From the NCBI GenBank assembly GCA_030522415.1, contig CM060113.1:6365967-6429966 (forward strand): DNA of 64,000 nucleotides. Direction: 5' to 3'. Made by a program: the position numbers and the translations under genes. Below, piece by piece: positions 1 through 12,075 of this stretch; the first letter of the stretch is position 1; every line of letters begins with the position of its first letter. The notes beneath the pieces were generated by a model. It was given only the letters and a program-made list of their open reading frames with translations, ran no database searches and was not told where the DNA came from. Origin of the DNA: Channallabes apus. Lineage: Eukaryota; Chordata; Actinopteri; Siluriformes; Clariidae.

Positions 1-1
1 C

Positions 2-577
2 CGAGCCATCCAACAGGCCAACGCCCGCTACACCATTCAACATCGCCGTCGACACCCCCCGGGACGATTGTTCCACGTAGGTGACAAGGTATGGCTTTCC
101 ACCCAAAATCTTCACCTCCACACTGAGTCAAAGAAACTGTCACCTAGATTCATCGGCCCATACCGCATCACCCACCGGATAAACCCTGTCACCTACCGGC
201 TCCAGCTGCCTGCGGCGCTCCGGATCCAGCCAGTCTTCCACACCTCACAATTAAAGCCCTTCATCACATCACCCATGATTCCACCCTCCCCCCCTGCTCC
301 TCCTCCCCGGATCATCGACGGTGGTCTCGCCTACACCGTGCGCCGGATCCTCGATTCGCGCCCTCGGGGCAGAGGTACGCAGTACCTGGTTGATTGGGAG
401 GGCTACGGTCCCGAGGAGCGGTCTTGGATTCCGGCCCGGTTCATTCTCGACCCCGAACTAATCCAAGACTACCGTCGTAGGGTATCCTCCACCCCAGGAC
501 CGTCGGGAGTCGGTCCTGGACAGGGGGGTACTGTCATGCACACACAATCTGCGGCCGGCACTAGGACCCGGAAGTAA
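2..577 (+). mobile_element. Ty3/gypsy chromovirus pol, integrase C-terminus with chromodomain (5' truncated by window edge)
   Basis: The frame is open from the first bases of the window to a stop at 575-577. The early part (about 68-280) has the integrase C-terminal pattern HVGDKVWLS, then [11 protein letters not shown], then HTSQLKPF, as in Metaviridae integrases. After a proline-rich linker comes a chromodomain (about 325-470) with [23 protein letters not shown] and an acidic/aromatic C-terminal helix. In this family integrase inserts the cDNA and the chromodomain is thought to target chromatin. A polypurine-like tract and an LTR follow at once, so this is the 3' end of an element whose gag, protease and RT lie outside the window. 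No stop or frameshift is seen, so the copy may be fairly young. Confidence 0.9.
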
Positions 578-941
578 GTCGGCCGCCTACCAGGAAGTAT
601 AAGAGGAGTAAACAAACGGTGGCTTACCGCTCAGTCATTGAGTTCGGCCCATGTCGGTTAACGTTGGCGTTCATCAAACCGTGAGTACTCACTGTGTTTT
701 GGTTATCGTTTCTTGCCGTTGTGTGTGTATTTATAGGACGCGGGTTAAATTTGTGTTTTTCCCTTGCTCCACTCTTGTGAGAGTCCTTAAAGTAAATCGC
801 GTGGTTATCCTGCCTACTCGCCGTTACTCCGCGTTTGGGTTTACCATCCACGCTACATTGGGCTAACCGCTAAAGCTACGTCTTCTGGTCACCTCAGGTT
901 AGTTCATCTCTGACACAGGCATCACAATCTAATAATTGACA
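532..941 (+). repeat. 3' LTR of the chromodomain gypsy element
   Basis: A purine-rich tract (about 518-530) ends just before TGTCA at 532. A TGACA at 937-941 gives matching inverted termini; an alternative TGACA ends at 915. The TATA-like TATAAG near 598 fits a promoter. The start is well supported by its position after the pol stop and the polypurine tract. The 3' boundary is inferred from terminal symmetry only, because the 5' LTR is outside the window. Confidence 0.7.
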
Positions 942-953
942 GCTTGCTAACAG

Positions 954-3196
954 AACCTGAACTTTACACTACACTACTTTACACTACACTACTTTACACT
1001 ACACTACTTTACACTATACTACTTTACACTACACTACTGTACACTACACTACTTTACACTACACTACTGTACACTACACTACTTTACACTACACTACTTT
1101 ACACTACAGTACTGTACACTACACTACTTTACACTAGACTACTTTACACTACTGTACACTACACTACTGTACACTACACTACTTTACACTACAGTACTGT
1201 ACACTACACTACTTTACACTAGACTACTGTACACTACACTACTTTACACTACACTACTTTACACTATACTACTTTACACTACACTACTTTACACTACACT
1301 ACTGTACACTACACTACTTTACACTACACTACTGTACACTACACTACTTTACACTACACTACTTTACACTACAGTACTGTACACTACACTACTTTACACT
1401 ATACTACTTTACACTACACTACTGTACACTACACTACTTTACACTACACTACTGTACACTACACTACTTTACACTACAGTACTGTACACTACACTACTTT
1501 ACACTACACTACTTTACACTACAGTACTGTACACTACACTACTTTACACTACACAACTGTACACTACACAACTGTACACTACACTACTTTACACTACACT
1601 ACTGTACACTACACTACACTACTTTACACTACATTACTTTACACTACACTACTTTACACTACACAACTGTACACTACACTACTTTACACTACACTACTGT
1701 ACACTACACTACTGTACATTACACTCCTTTACACTACACTACTGTACACTACAGTACTGTACACTACACTACTTTACACTACATTACTGTACACTACACT
1801 ACTGTACACTACACTACTGTACATTACAGTACTGTACACTACATTACTGTACACTACACTACTGTACACTACACTCCTTTACACTACACTACTGTACACT
1901 ACACTCCTTTACACTACACTACTTTACACTACACTACTGTACACTACACTACTGTACACTACAGTACTGTACACTACACTACTTTACACTACATTACTGT
2001 ACACTACACTACTGTACACTACACTCCTTTACACTACATTACTGTACACTACACTACTTTACACTACACTACTGTACACTACACTCCTTTACACTACACT
2101 ACTTTACACTACACTACTGTACACTACTTTACACTACACTACTGTACACTACACTGCACTACTTTACACTACACTACTGTACACTACACTACTGTACACT
2201 ACACTCCTTTACACTACATTACTGTACACTACACTACTTTACACTACACTCCTTTACACTACTTTACACTACACTACACTACTTTACACTACACTACTGT
2301 ACGCTACACTACACTACTTTACACTACACTACTGTACACTACACTACTTTACACTACACTACTGTACACTACACTACACTACTGTACACTACACTACTTT
2401 ACACTACACTACTTTACACTACATTACTGTACACTACACTACTTTACACTACACTACTGTACACTACACTACTTTACACTACATTACTGTACACTACACT
2501 ACTGTACACGACACTCCTTTACACTACATTACTGTACACTACACTACTTTACACTACACTACTGTACACTACACTCCTTTACACTACACTCCTTTACACT
2601 ACACTACTTTACACTACACTACTGTACACTACACTGCACTACTTTACACTACACTACTGTACACTACACTATTGTACACTACACTCCTTTACACTACATT
2701 ACTGTACACTACACTACTTTACACTACACTCCTTTACACTACTTTACACTACACTACTGTACACTACACTACTTTACACTACACTACTGTACGCTACACT
2801 ACTGTACGCTACACTACACTCCTTTACACTACACTACTTTACACTACACTACTGTACACTACACTACTTTACACTACACTACTGTACACTACACTGCACT
2901 ACTTTACACTACACTACTGTACACTACACTACTGTACACTACACTCCTTTACACTACATTACTGTACACTACACTACTTTACACTACACTCCTTTACACT
3001 ACTTTACACTACACTACTTTACACTACACTACTGTACGCTACACTACTTTACACTACACTACTGTACACTACACTACTTTACACTATACTACTGTACACT
3101 ACACTACACTACTGTACACTACACTACTTTACACTACACTACTTTACACTACATTACTGTACACTACACTACTTTACACTACACTACTTTACACTA
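954..3196. repeat. Minisatellite, 15-bp unit (TACAC)(TACAC)TACTT/TACTG
   Basis: About 2.2 kb of near-perfect tandem units made of TACAC pentamers followed by TACTT or TACTG, most with a 15-bp period and occasional 5-bp gains or losses. Because 15 is a multiple of three, the array shows long open frames (YTTLL-type or HYCTL-type peptides) that are not genes. It starts a few bases after the gypsy LTR. Confidence 0.97.
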
Positions 3197-3958
3197 CTTA
3201 AAGTCTTGCCGTAATGGTTAAGTATAAAACAGGGATGTTTGATTTCTTAAATCTGACCAGTCATAAGGTGTTGATTAACAGCAGATCTGATTTGTGTCAG
3301 AGATTAAGCTGGACGGTTTCCAACATGGGAAAGTCTTCAGGATGGAGGATGATGTATTTTCCAGTTTTGGGACGACATAAAAAGTTGGTTCTTCTTTACT
3401 TCAAAATAGAGAAACAGAGTTGGTGGTGAGAACGATGGTTTAGAGTTGATGTAAGGTCAGAAAGGACAGGAACCAACTGGTTTTGCAGACATTAAAGATA
3501 GCAATAAATTAACAAAATGGTAAAAACATGTTGTTATAAGAAAATAGGAAGCATCTAGTTAGTGTGATGTGGCCTGAGATGCATAACATTACATCATTAA
3601 GTGTTTATTTGGACTATTCCATGGAAAGGTCATAATGGGAATAATTCATAGGATTCATACCAAACCAGGCTCGTACACTAGCAATACCACGTCTGCTTAA
3701 ATAGAGTAAACTAGTAAGTATGTACTTTTAAATTAAACAGCAAAGTCCAATGCTGGTCATTGAAAAGAAAAAAAGAGGCACGTAAATAATGAAAACTACA
3801 AAGAAAAAGAGAGGAAAAGAAAGAGAAGAAATAATTTCTGATTTAATAATTTCATGGTTAGCTTTTTCACAGTTACTATTGCAAATGTTTCATGTTCCAA
3901 TCAGTGCTGATTCAGATACTCATCGTCTCTCATCGTCTATACTGCTTTACCGTGCATG
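3197..3958. other. AT-rich intergenic stretch, nothing recognised
   Basis: I see no convincing exon, RNA gene or element here. Short open frames occur but have no recognisable protein pattern. Confidence 0.5.
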
Positions 3959-3959
3959 C

Positions 3960-4225
3960 AGGGTTTTGGGGGGATCCTATCCCCAGGTACACCCTGGATG
4001 TGGTGCCAATCCAGCGTAGCGCACACACATGCTATGGGCGATTTGGAAACACCAGTTCCCGAATTGTTCCTCCGACATACAGATTGGTGTGGACTGTTGG
4101 AGGAAACTGGAGGACCCGGAGGAAACCCACCAAGAATGGGGAGAACATGCAAACTCCATTCACACAGAACCCGAGGCAGGACTCGAACCCAGATCCTGGT
4201 GGTGCAAGGCCCTGATTCAGACACG
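3960..4225 (-). mobile_element. Diverged copy of the (AATG)-tailed tRNA-derived SINE
   Basis: Read on the - strand it shows the family landmarks in order: a box-B-like stretch followed by the cargo that encodes GTTTGCATGTTCTCCCC, then CCACCAAG-type spacing, then the GGTGTACC motif. Several indels mark it as older than the copies at 16128, 21232 and 54004. Apparent open frames across it are by-products of the repeat. Confidence 0.8.
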
Positions 4226-4229
4226 TCAC

Positions 4230-5110
4230 AACCAGAACGTGAAAATGTCACATCCATAACTCCAGTTCATCTAAAATTATTTATTCCGAAACCATTTATT
4301 CCAAATATTTTTACATCTACGCTTCATTCAGGTCACTTTCTGCAGCATTCTTTACACCTCATAGTTTGTACTAAACCTGTAATGTTTCATAAAGGTTTGT
4401 TTAATGTCACATCCATAACGCTTATAAAATTGTTTACATGAATTTAGAGGATTAGCGAGTGATTAACTGAAGAGATTACGCAAAAAAATTATGCACATGG
4501 ATTCACTGATACTAAGCTTGTTTATGCTCCGAGACTTTTTATTCACCAATATGAGTCCAAGATGAGTCACGTCCACGACATTAGACCTGCCCATGTGCTT
4601 ATTTTCCAATATTTACTATATTTTACACACACGAAGGAAACTAAACTACTTGACAAATTAGGAAAGTTTTCTCAAATGTTATTTAGTCCAAATTCATTGA
4701 AAATATAAATTATTTAAAGAGTACAAAATTCAGCCTAAGCAGCCTCTGTTGTTAAAATACGGCACATGCCACCTTAATGAAGCCATAAATAACAACAATA
4801 ACTCCACTAATAATCACTTCTACAAATCTATTGTAACAACTTTAAAGCAATTTAAAGAGAAAAAAAATTGCAATGTATGATTTGCAAATCATAGAAACCA
4901 AGTGAGCGCTTACCTTCTTCCCTCTGTCCTTAGCACTCTGTGTCTTTTGGCTTTAATTCGCCCACTCTGTCCTTCACTCCCTCCTTCTCCGTCTCTCTGA
5001 ACAGATGTGTCCCTCTCATCTCCTGAGCTCTCCCCCTCCTCTCTCCTGACCGCCCTGCTAACACAATAGCCCCTTAAACACCCCCGAAAAACAGGCAGAA
5101 CACACTGTGT

Positions 5111-5141
<31 letters not shown>

Positions 5142-5892
5142 AGATCTAAGACAGACTGTTACTTTTTAAAACCAAAATCCTCTTAACAAATTGATTTATC
5201 AATTGAACCATCGCAGGCCAAGATTTCACCAAGTTTCCGGCACTGAAATTCACACTAGATGTCTAAGCGTACTCGATTTCTGCTTTAATATTTTAACTGT
5301 AAATTAAATGTCAGATGGTCGAACGCCGGGGTCGGATGGAGAACGGTTTCGAGATAAGTACATTTACGCATGTCCGAGTCTTACATGCTGTCTTTGGGAT
5401 TATAACAGAGATTCCAGATGTGTTGTCAATCTCTGCAGAGCAGGAGTGTGTGGCTCTGAAGGGAATTACTTAATCAGAAAAGCACACAGGCAGGATGCTT
5501 AATGTTTACAGGACAGTTTTTTTTTGGCTGAATGTTGTTATGGAGAGTAGAATGCAGAATTAGCAGGAAGCCAGAACGACTGGCAGAGATGCTGGCAAGG
5601 AAAATGCATTAAAACCTTCTGAACGATCAGATTCGAGAATCCGACAGGGTAGTCTTTTAAAAATCTTGCACTAGGATCTGAGGACTGTTGATGTTGCAAT
5701 AACTAAGAGTCATCCACTTCTATGTTTTTCCCCCCACAAATGACATTGACATCATTTCCAATAATGTTATATAATATAATATTAAAAAAAGAACAAGGAC
5801 CAAATCAACAGCTGTAGTAGTTTTAGACAATTTAAACACTAAGAAATATAAGATTTTAAATTAAGAAAATGATGAGAAGTAAGTACAAGTGT
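4230..5892. other. AT-rich intergenic DNA with a (TG)n tract at about 5107-5142
   Basis: No gene recognised. A GT dinucleotide microsatellite lies near 5107-5142. The 64-codon frame at 5308-5502 has no family signature and is not called. Confidence 0.5.
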
Positions 5893-6060
5893 GTGTTCAA
5901 ATCAAACCGAGACTTTTGATTGTGCACAATAACAGAACACAGTTATGAGAGTAAAAACCCCTTTATTTATCTTTAAGAATGTCCGCTTCATGCCTGAAAC
6001 CCTGGCCTCCCAGGAACTCCTTGACTTCCCCAAACATGTGGAGCGAGATCAGGACTGAAC
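5893..6060 (-). mobile_element. Mariner-like element remnant (3' end)
   Basis: It starts with GTGTTCAAATCAAACCGAGAC, a diverged terminal inverted repeat of the family also found at 8028, 41277 and 60951. Internally it keeps a version of the segment encoding the LKEFL-like stretch near the transposase C-terminus, read on the - strand. Most of the element is deleted. Confidence 0.75.
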
Positions 6061-6535
6061 AAAAAAATGACAATTCATCCCAGTAAAGTTATTCATTTGT
6101 ATTTATAATTGTTTAAAGAGAGTTTTCCTATTCCGACACATTATATTTCACTTAAATAAAATGTTAAATTGACTCTTATTTAAATTATGGAACATTTTCT
6201 GTTTACAAAACATTTTTAAAAAGTTTAAATACAGCACATTTTCATACACTACTTTAGACATTTTTATTAAAGCATTCAGTAAACTAACATTTAATAAATG
6301 TAGCCATTTACAGTATTAAGGGCAGGTTACAAAATGTGACGGCATTTAGAAACCACAATTGTAAAACCACCCGTGTGGAAAAGAGCAAAGAGCCCACATT
6401 ATTGTCCGTGTCGTCCTGGTGACGAGGCTGACCCAGGTCAAAGGTCAGCGCCGGCTCTAGGGCCAATAGGGTAGTGCGCACTGTATTTTAAGCCTGTTCG
6501 ATGTGTGTGTGTGTGTGTGTGAATAGGGTTGTGTG

Positions 6536-6807
6536 TTAGAGGCAGAATGATCGAAAAGCCACGAAGGACCTTGTGAACTCGTGTCTCCGTAACAACTCAG
6601 TGCGCTGTTGGAGGAACTCTGGAGTCACATAGACGTCCATTGTGAACGTCGCATCAAGGCCCGTGTGTAGGATCTGACGAGCGCGAACGAATATGGAAAA
6701 CTTCCTGATGTGTATTGATGACTGGAGGCCCAAGCATTATGCGCTGGGAAGATGTAGACGGATGATGCGTCCATGAGGCTTCGGGAATGTTTGGGAGACG
6801 TGTTCAC
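6536..6807. other. Unassigned decayed coding-like segment
   Basis: The composition is richer in GC than its surroundings. Two overlapping - strand frames are open for 60-65 codons, one containing ATFTMDVYVTPEFLQQ. On the + strand a frame broken by stops contains LSALLEELWSHIDVHCERR. I cannot tell which strand was coding and do not recognise the family. A degenerate retrocopy or transposon ORF is the likeliest reading. Confidence 0.3.
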
Positions 6808-7671
6808 ATGAGTGTACAGTAAATGGAGACTCTGTGTATGAAGAGCCCTGTTTTGTGGATTTGGGAAGCTGAAATTTCTTCATTCTGGCTCTGAGGTCAA
6901 CACTAATTATAACTACAGTATCTGTGTTACTCCATTCATAAATTTTCAGACATAATGACCAACTTTTCCAAATAAAATGTTTACCTTCCCAATGATTCGG
7001 TGTTGTTCCCATTTAACTGGAATAAACTCCATGTTTACTACATACAGTAGCTGTACTTTAAACTGGAGCAGCAACTTCAGTAACACTTCTATCGTAGACG
7101 CTCCACATAATCTAATCCTGATTTTAAAACTTAACAAAAGAAAAAAACATCTAATCAATGATATGAGGAAGTCTTCAGGATAGATAATTGAACTTTTTAC
7201 TTCAATTATCTTATTAGAAGATACTGTTTTATTGTTTTATTAAGAGAGAAAAATGAAAGACTGTAGAGGGCACGACGGTTTATGTTATCATGTAAGAGAT
7301 GTTAAATGTTACAGTAAATGAAAGCAGACAGTTAAAGATATGACGAAGGAAGAACGAACAGAATCACGCTGTTCTCTGTTCTTTCGGTAAATTTGATACA
7401 AAAAGGAATTCAAGTAGCAGCCTGATCTAAAACATCACTTCCTGTACTTCCTGTAATTCTAGTCCATGAGAGATGGGAGATCTATATCTTATTGGTAAAT
7501 GCAAATGCACTCTAACAGATGAGGAGAAAACCCAGGGTTACGTGAGGTTACTGCACTGCAGGTGCAACCAAAAACGTTGGAGATGTGATCAAACGAAACC
7601 TCGCATACAGAGTATCTGCAAAGAAATGATGCACAGGATCGACATGCGCAAAACAGGAAATGTATTATAAC

Positions 7672-7785
7672 CCACCAAGCACGGAGAGAACATGCGAGCT
7701 CTACACACAGACCGGAGGCAAGTCTCGAACCCCAACTTCGGAGGTGCTAGGCTTGAGTGCTAACCACTACGCCACCGTGACCCCA
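7672..7785 (-). mobile_element. SINE fragment (5' half), - strand
   Basis: The reverse complement reads GTGGCGTAGTGGTTAGCACT, a box-B-like segment, and then the GTTCTCCGTGCTTGG motif of the window's main SINE family. The 3' half is missing. Confidence 0.8.
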
Positions 7786-8027
7786 ATGTCTGAGAATCAT
7801 GATCATTGCTTAAATCCTTCTACTTTTTATTCCTGTATCATATGTTTATTCTATTTCTGTTATCTTTCTTTTTTTTTTAACACTGACTCAGACACCTTTT
7901 GCACAAAAAATTCCAGTGCTTTCATACTTATGTGAACAAATGGCAAATAAAATCTCTTGAATCAGTGTTCTGGTATGAAGAAAAAAGAAGTGAAAAAAAA
8001 AAAATCTAATCCTTCTTTAACATAGAG

Positions 8028-8500
8028 GTGCATTCAAGTGAAACTTTTGATTGTACAGAATAACAGAACACAGTTATGAGTGTAAAAAGTCCCTTTATTT
8101 CTCTATATAATCCCCTGCTACACTAATGCACTTATCCCAGAATTTCACTAGTGCTTGGACACCATCAAGGTATAAAGTTTTCTCAGTACATTGGAGCCAT
8201 GATCGGACTGCCTGCTTCTCGTCTTAAACGCTGGCGTCCCAGGAACTCCTTTAATTCCCCAAACATGTGGAGATGGCTTGGAGCGAGATCAGAACTGTAC
8301 GGGGGATCTGGCAATAACTCTCAGCCGAGCTCCTATAATGTACAAGTGGCGTGTACAGTTCCCACAAACAGGTGCGTCTCTTCCGCAAGTTATCTGTTAT
8401 TATACAAGCTTCTTTAAAACGTTTGCACCATTTAAATGTTTTACTGCTGCTACTTTTATTGAAAATCTGCACAGCTTTGATTCGCCCCTAGGTGACCGGT
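8028..8500 (-). mobile_element. Internally deleted mariner-like element
   Basis: The left end (GGTGCATTCAAGTGAAAC) is a diverged family terminus. Read on the - strand there is a C-terminal region containing ELKEFL-like and SLQAISTCL segments, then the N-terminal helix-turn-helix stretch KTFKWCKRFKEA near 8390-8445. The catalytic centre is deleted or degenerate, so the copy is dead. The second terminus is eroded. Confidence 0.8.
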
Positions 8501-8589
8501 TTGGCGTTTTACATAGTGTCCCCTTTGATAAATGGCTCTATACATATAGACACTTACGTCACTTTACCTTGACTTTGTCATTTTAACTG

Positions 8590-10510
8590 CACCCTAAAAA
8601 ATGCTGGGTTAAAAACAACCCAGTCTGGGTTGTTTTTAACCCAGTTGCTGGGTAAATATAGGACTAACTAAATGCTGGGTTAATTTAACCCAGCAAGATG
8701 GGTTATTTGTTTAACCCAGCAAGACAGGTTAAATATTCAACCCAAATGCTAGGTCATATTTACCTATAATGCTGGGTTAATTCTACCACATAAATTGGTC
8801 AAATGTTCGACCCATATGTTTGGGGTTTGTTGGTTCATTTTAACTGAAATGTTGGGTTAATTCTACCTCACAAATAGGTTATTATTATTTTCATGTTTTA
8901 CAGTGAATCTAAAAAAATGTCTATTAAACAGTTAAATTATTTTGATATACTGGTCTATTACAAAAAAACATACATATATGCAATAAACAACATCCTATTA
9001 CATGTTCTTAGAAAAAAAAACATTTATTTTTCAAAAGCACAAGAACAGATAATCAACAGTGACATCATTACTATACTATTACTGATAAGGGCAGAATGGA
9101 GTAATTGAACAAATAGCCTGAGGCAGCTTCTACAGAGCAGGATCTCTCTGTGACTTCAGATATCTTTTCTGCAGAACAGAACTATCCAGCCCTGGTCTCA
9201 TTTTAACATACAAACACTGTCTATGACTTTTCAGGTAGGCCTCGCTATTTCATAGCAACATTACATTACTGAGAGCAGTGCTGGTCATTATCTCCCAACG
9301 TCAGGATGTAGGGCTCCGGCCTCGACACTTCAGCCTGCTGGAGGTATTCCACCATGTTGGTTCCAACCTTAGAAAGAAAGAAATTAAAAAGTTAAAATTT
9401 AGTTGAATAGCAAAGATTAAACTGAATAAGACTATTAATTTATTGTGAAATAGGATTGATACAAAAAAATTACAAAGCTGCCCATTAAGATAGTGTATAG
9501 GTAACCAGAAACAAAAACATGGAGACAGCTACTACCAAACATAAAACAGCAGAATAAGCATGGCTTTTAGGATACAACTCTTTATGTCAGTCTAGTTGAT
9601 ATTGTAGTCTGCATTGATTTTAAGCCAATTACCGAAAAAAATTCATAGCTGGTGTCATACTGGTACATTACTATCACCAAAATATTAATACTTCCATCTA
9701 GTAGTTATCTGTACAGCTGTGGTACTTTTTCCTGTAGTTGGCGCGCTGACTGATAGTTAATTTAACTTTGGTTAAAGAGAGGTACCTGGTTAGCTTACAT
9801 GCTATTACTGGTGATACATTAGCATACTTGCCAAAGGGGGAAAGGTGTAAAATATTGTTATAACTCGGGAGAAACGCAGGAGAAATTTGACCGCAGAGTA
9901 AATTACTAGCTGGTGAAAAACGGGAGGGTTAGCAGGTCTGTATATTTGTGAGAGGGTCAGTGTTTTGTAACACACCAGCATTTTATTGTCTCAAGCAGTG
10001 AGATTAATAAAGTTCTAAAGTGGTTGCTAACGCTAGCAAACTAACTAAATGCCTCTTTCATGCTAACACTACAGTTAACAGTTTAGAGTTCATTCATCAC
10101 TTCACCATCTTCGTAACCCTGCAAACATTCTACAGAGAAAGCTAAAAAGCTCAGACATCTTAGCCGTTTCTTTCATACACAGGTGGGGTTGTTTGGCTAA
10201 CTAGCAGCTATTCTCAGCTAAATTATCATCCAGTACCTCAGACCAGCCGGAAAGTTTGTGTGTAACCTTAACACGGTAACAGTAACAGAGGATGAACCGT
10301 CATCAGCGGTGTGGGAGCTCAAGAGACACGAAGCTGAGTGACAGCCGCTGAATCCACCGGTGAACTTTGGGGGAGGGGCCGAGCAAACTTCAACCCAGCA
10401 GCTGGGTTACACAAAAACTACCCAACTCTCTGTAAATAACGCAGAAAAATGACTCAACAGCGGCAACCCAGCGTTTGGGTAGAAAAAACAACCCAGCATT
10501 TTTTAGAGTG
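8590..10510. mobile_element. Non-autonomous DNA transposon with ACCCAGCA-type terminal inverted repeats
   Basis: The left end CACCCTAAAAAATGCTGGGTT (8590-8610) is the inverted complement, with one mismatch, of the right end AACCCAGCATTTTTTAGAGTG (10490-10510). Both ends are followed inward by further AACCCAGC/GCTGGGTT repeats, dense from 8590 to 8880 and again at 10390-10500. No transposase is visible in the 1.9 kb between them. I could not establish a target-site duplication, so the superfamily is not assigned. A short exon-like segment lies inside at 9266-9367. Confidence 0.8.
9266..9367 (-). other. Exon-like coding segment inside the TIR element
   Basis: On the - strand a pyrimidine-rich run ending TTTCTTTCTAAG precedes an open frame of 33 codons ending in a stop. 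It contains NMVEYLQQAEVSRPEPYILTL. The splice-acceptor context and protein-like composition differ from the surrounding AT-rich filler. It weakly recalls the C-terminal part of multicopy SAMD3-like proteins of fishes, but that is from memory. It is probably a relic of the ancestral element's ORF or a captured host exon. Confidence 0.4.
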
Positions 10511-10816
10511 TGTTCACTTGTACCACAGGGTTTAGGAGACGGTTGTTAAACCGTATTATGGGTTATTAATACTGTAAATTTGAAATTCTATTCTACTTTT
10601 TTTGTTTCTTATTTATATTTATCTCTTACTGTAATTTTATTGTTCACTGCCTTTCTATCTCTTTGTTCTCAAAAGGCTAAGACAAAATAAGAATTTCATT
10701 GTACCTAGGTATATTTGACAATAAAAATCTTGAATCTTGAAATACTTAGTAATAAATAATAATATGTTAAATGTTTCTTTTTGTTTACTTTTTATTTGAA
10801 TGCAAATAGTTCTTAA

Positions 10817-11910
10817 AGAGCATGGTGTGTTGCCATGACAACAAGTCAAGTAACTGACAGCTGCAGTAATACTTGTAGTAACAGATTCAGCGTAACAAAC
10901 TATTGCTAGAATCAGTGCAAAATATCATTTACGTAGCATATTTCGCACATTAAATGTTATCATTTGAAATCATTATCAAGCTAAATATAAGCATTTTTGA
11001 AACACCACTTGTTTCAAAAAATATTGTACAGCTGTTTTTCTTATTTTTCTATATTTTTCTTATATTGTATATTTTGTACTGTACAGTTATTTTATATTTT
11101 ATTCTTTCTTAGTTATAAATCTATTTTCTTTTTCATATTTACAGTATTTCCTATTCATAGTCTTTTATTTTAAGGTCACGGGCAGTTGATTAAGCATTTC
11201 ACTGCGTATCGTACTGTGTATGACTGTGTATGTAACAAATAGGAAACCCACCAAGCACGGGGAGACCATGCACACAGAGACAGGAATCGAGCCTGGCCGG
11301 GGAATCGAACCCAGACCCTGGCGGTGCAAGGCGACAGTGCTAACCACTACATCACCGCGCCGCCAATTTGGATTTAATCAAATTCTATTTTTATTTGTCA
11401 CACACACAGTACGATATGCAGTGAAATGTTTATTTAAAGACCGTTAACAAACCAGGAACAATTAACATCAGGGTATAAACATTACTGTTAGTCCAAGTTC
11501 GTCTAAACACAGTATTTAAGGACTTCCTATCTGCATATAGTTATCAAAGACCATTTTTGTGTTGCCATGACAACAAGCCATGTAACTGTAACTGTCATAA
11601 CTGTAATTGTAGTAACAGTTTCAGCGTATCAAACTATTGTTAGAATCAGTGCAAAATATCATTTAGCCTATTTCAATTAAAATATTTGTTGATTATTTAT
11701 TTGTTGCTTACTACACCCGAACATACTTCAGGGTTGGAACTATTTTGTTTATAACATAGTATGTCATCGGAAATATATTAGTTAGCGAGTTAGCTTAGAT
11801 TTAAAAGGCAAGTTGTGTCTAAAAGTCTGTTAACAAACCGGGAACAATTCTCATCTGTGTATAAAAGTTAGTTATTCCTAGTTACTCAAAACACAGTATT
11901 TAAGGATTAA
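10817..11910 (+). repeat. Local duplication: two A-B modules in direct order
   Basis: Module A (about 10817-10930, with GTTGCCATGACAACAAG and later AGAATCAGTGCAAAATATCA) recurs at about 11553-11665. Module B (about 11448-11522, with AACAAACC.GGAACAATT and later CACAGTATTTAAGGA) recurs at about 11827-11910. The order A-B-A'-B' indicates one tandem duplication. The first copy is longer because LINE-tail and SINE fragments (11168-11440) sit inside it. Confidence 0.75.
11168..11445. mobile_element. LINE 3' tails in opposite orientation around a SINE 5' fragment
   Basis: AAGCATTTCACTGCGTATCG (about 11190) is the + strand 3' end of a teleost LINE. A reverse copy, ending in GCAGTGAAATG, lies at about 11370-11435. 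Between them 11242-11366 is a - strand SINE head with the box-B-like segment and GTGGTTAGCACTGTCGCCTT read in reverse. Confidence 0.7.
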
Positions 11911-12003
11911 AAAGTATATTTACTGAATGTGTCACGTGTATGATAAGTACAGTTTATTTAGTAATTAGTAATATTTACCTAAAAAAAAATAAAAAGTGTG
12001 GAG

Positions 12004-12075
12004 TGGAGATGCCGGGGATTGAACCCGGGGCCTCATACATGCAAAGCATGCGCTCTACCACTGAGCTACATCCCC
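12004..12075 (-). tRNA. tRNA-Ala (anticodon TGC)
   Basis: The reverse complement is a 72-base cloverleaf. The acceptor stem GGGGATG pairs with CATCTCC, the D arm is GCTCAGTGGTAGAGC, the anticodon arm carries TGC, and the T arm is CCGGGTTCAATCCCCGG. The discriminator base is A and CCA is not encoded, as in eukaryotes. The acceptor stem keeps G3-U70, the main alanine identity element, which argues for a functional gene rather than a SINE head. Internal promoter boxes A and B are intact. A run of five T follows on the - strand at 11991-11995, with a second T run just beyond, as an RNA polymerase III terminator. It lies upstream of simc1 in divergent orientation. Confidence 0.94.

Noticed and set aside
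944..3214. Long open frames of YTTLL-type peptides
   Set aside because: They come from a 15-bp repeat whose period is a multiple of three, with no start context, splice sites or protein family.
3892..4441. Several overlapping frames of 60-160 codons
   Set aside because: They lie on a diverged SINE, and the same peptides appear in other SINE copies.
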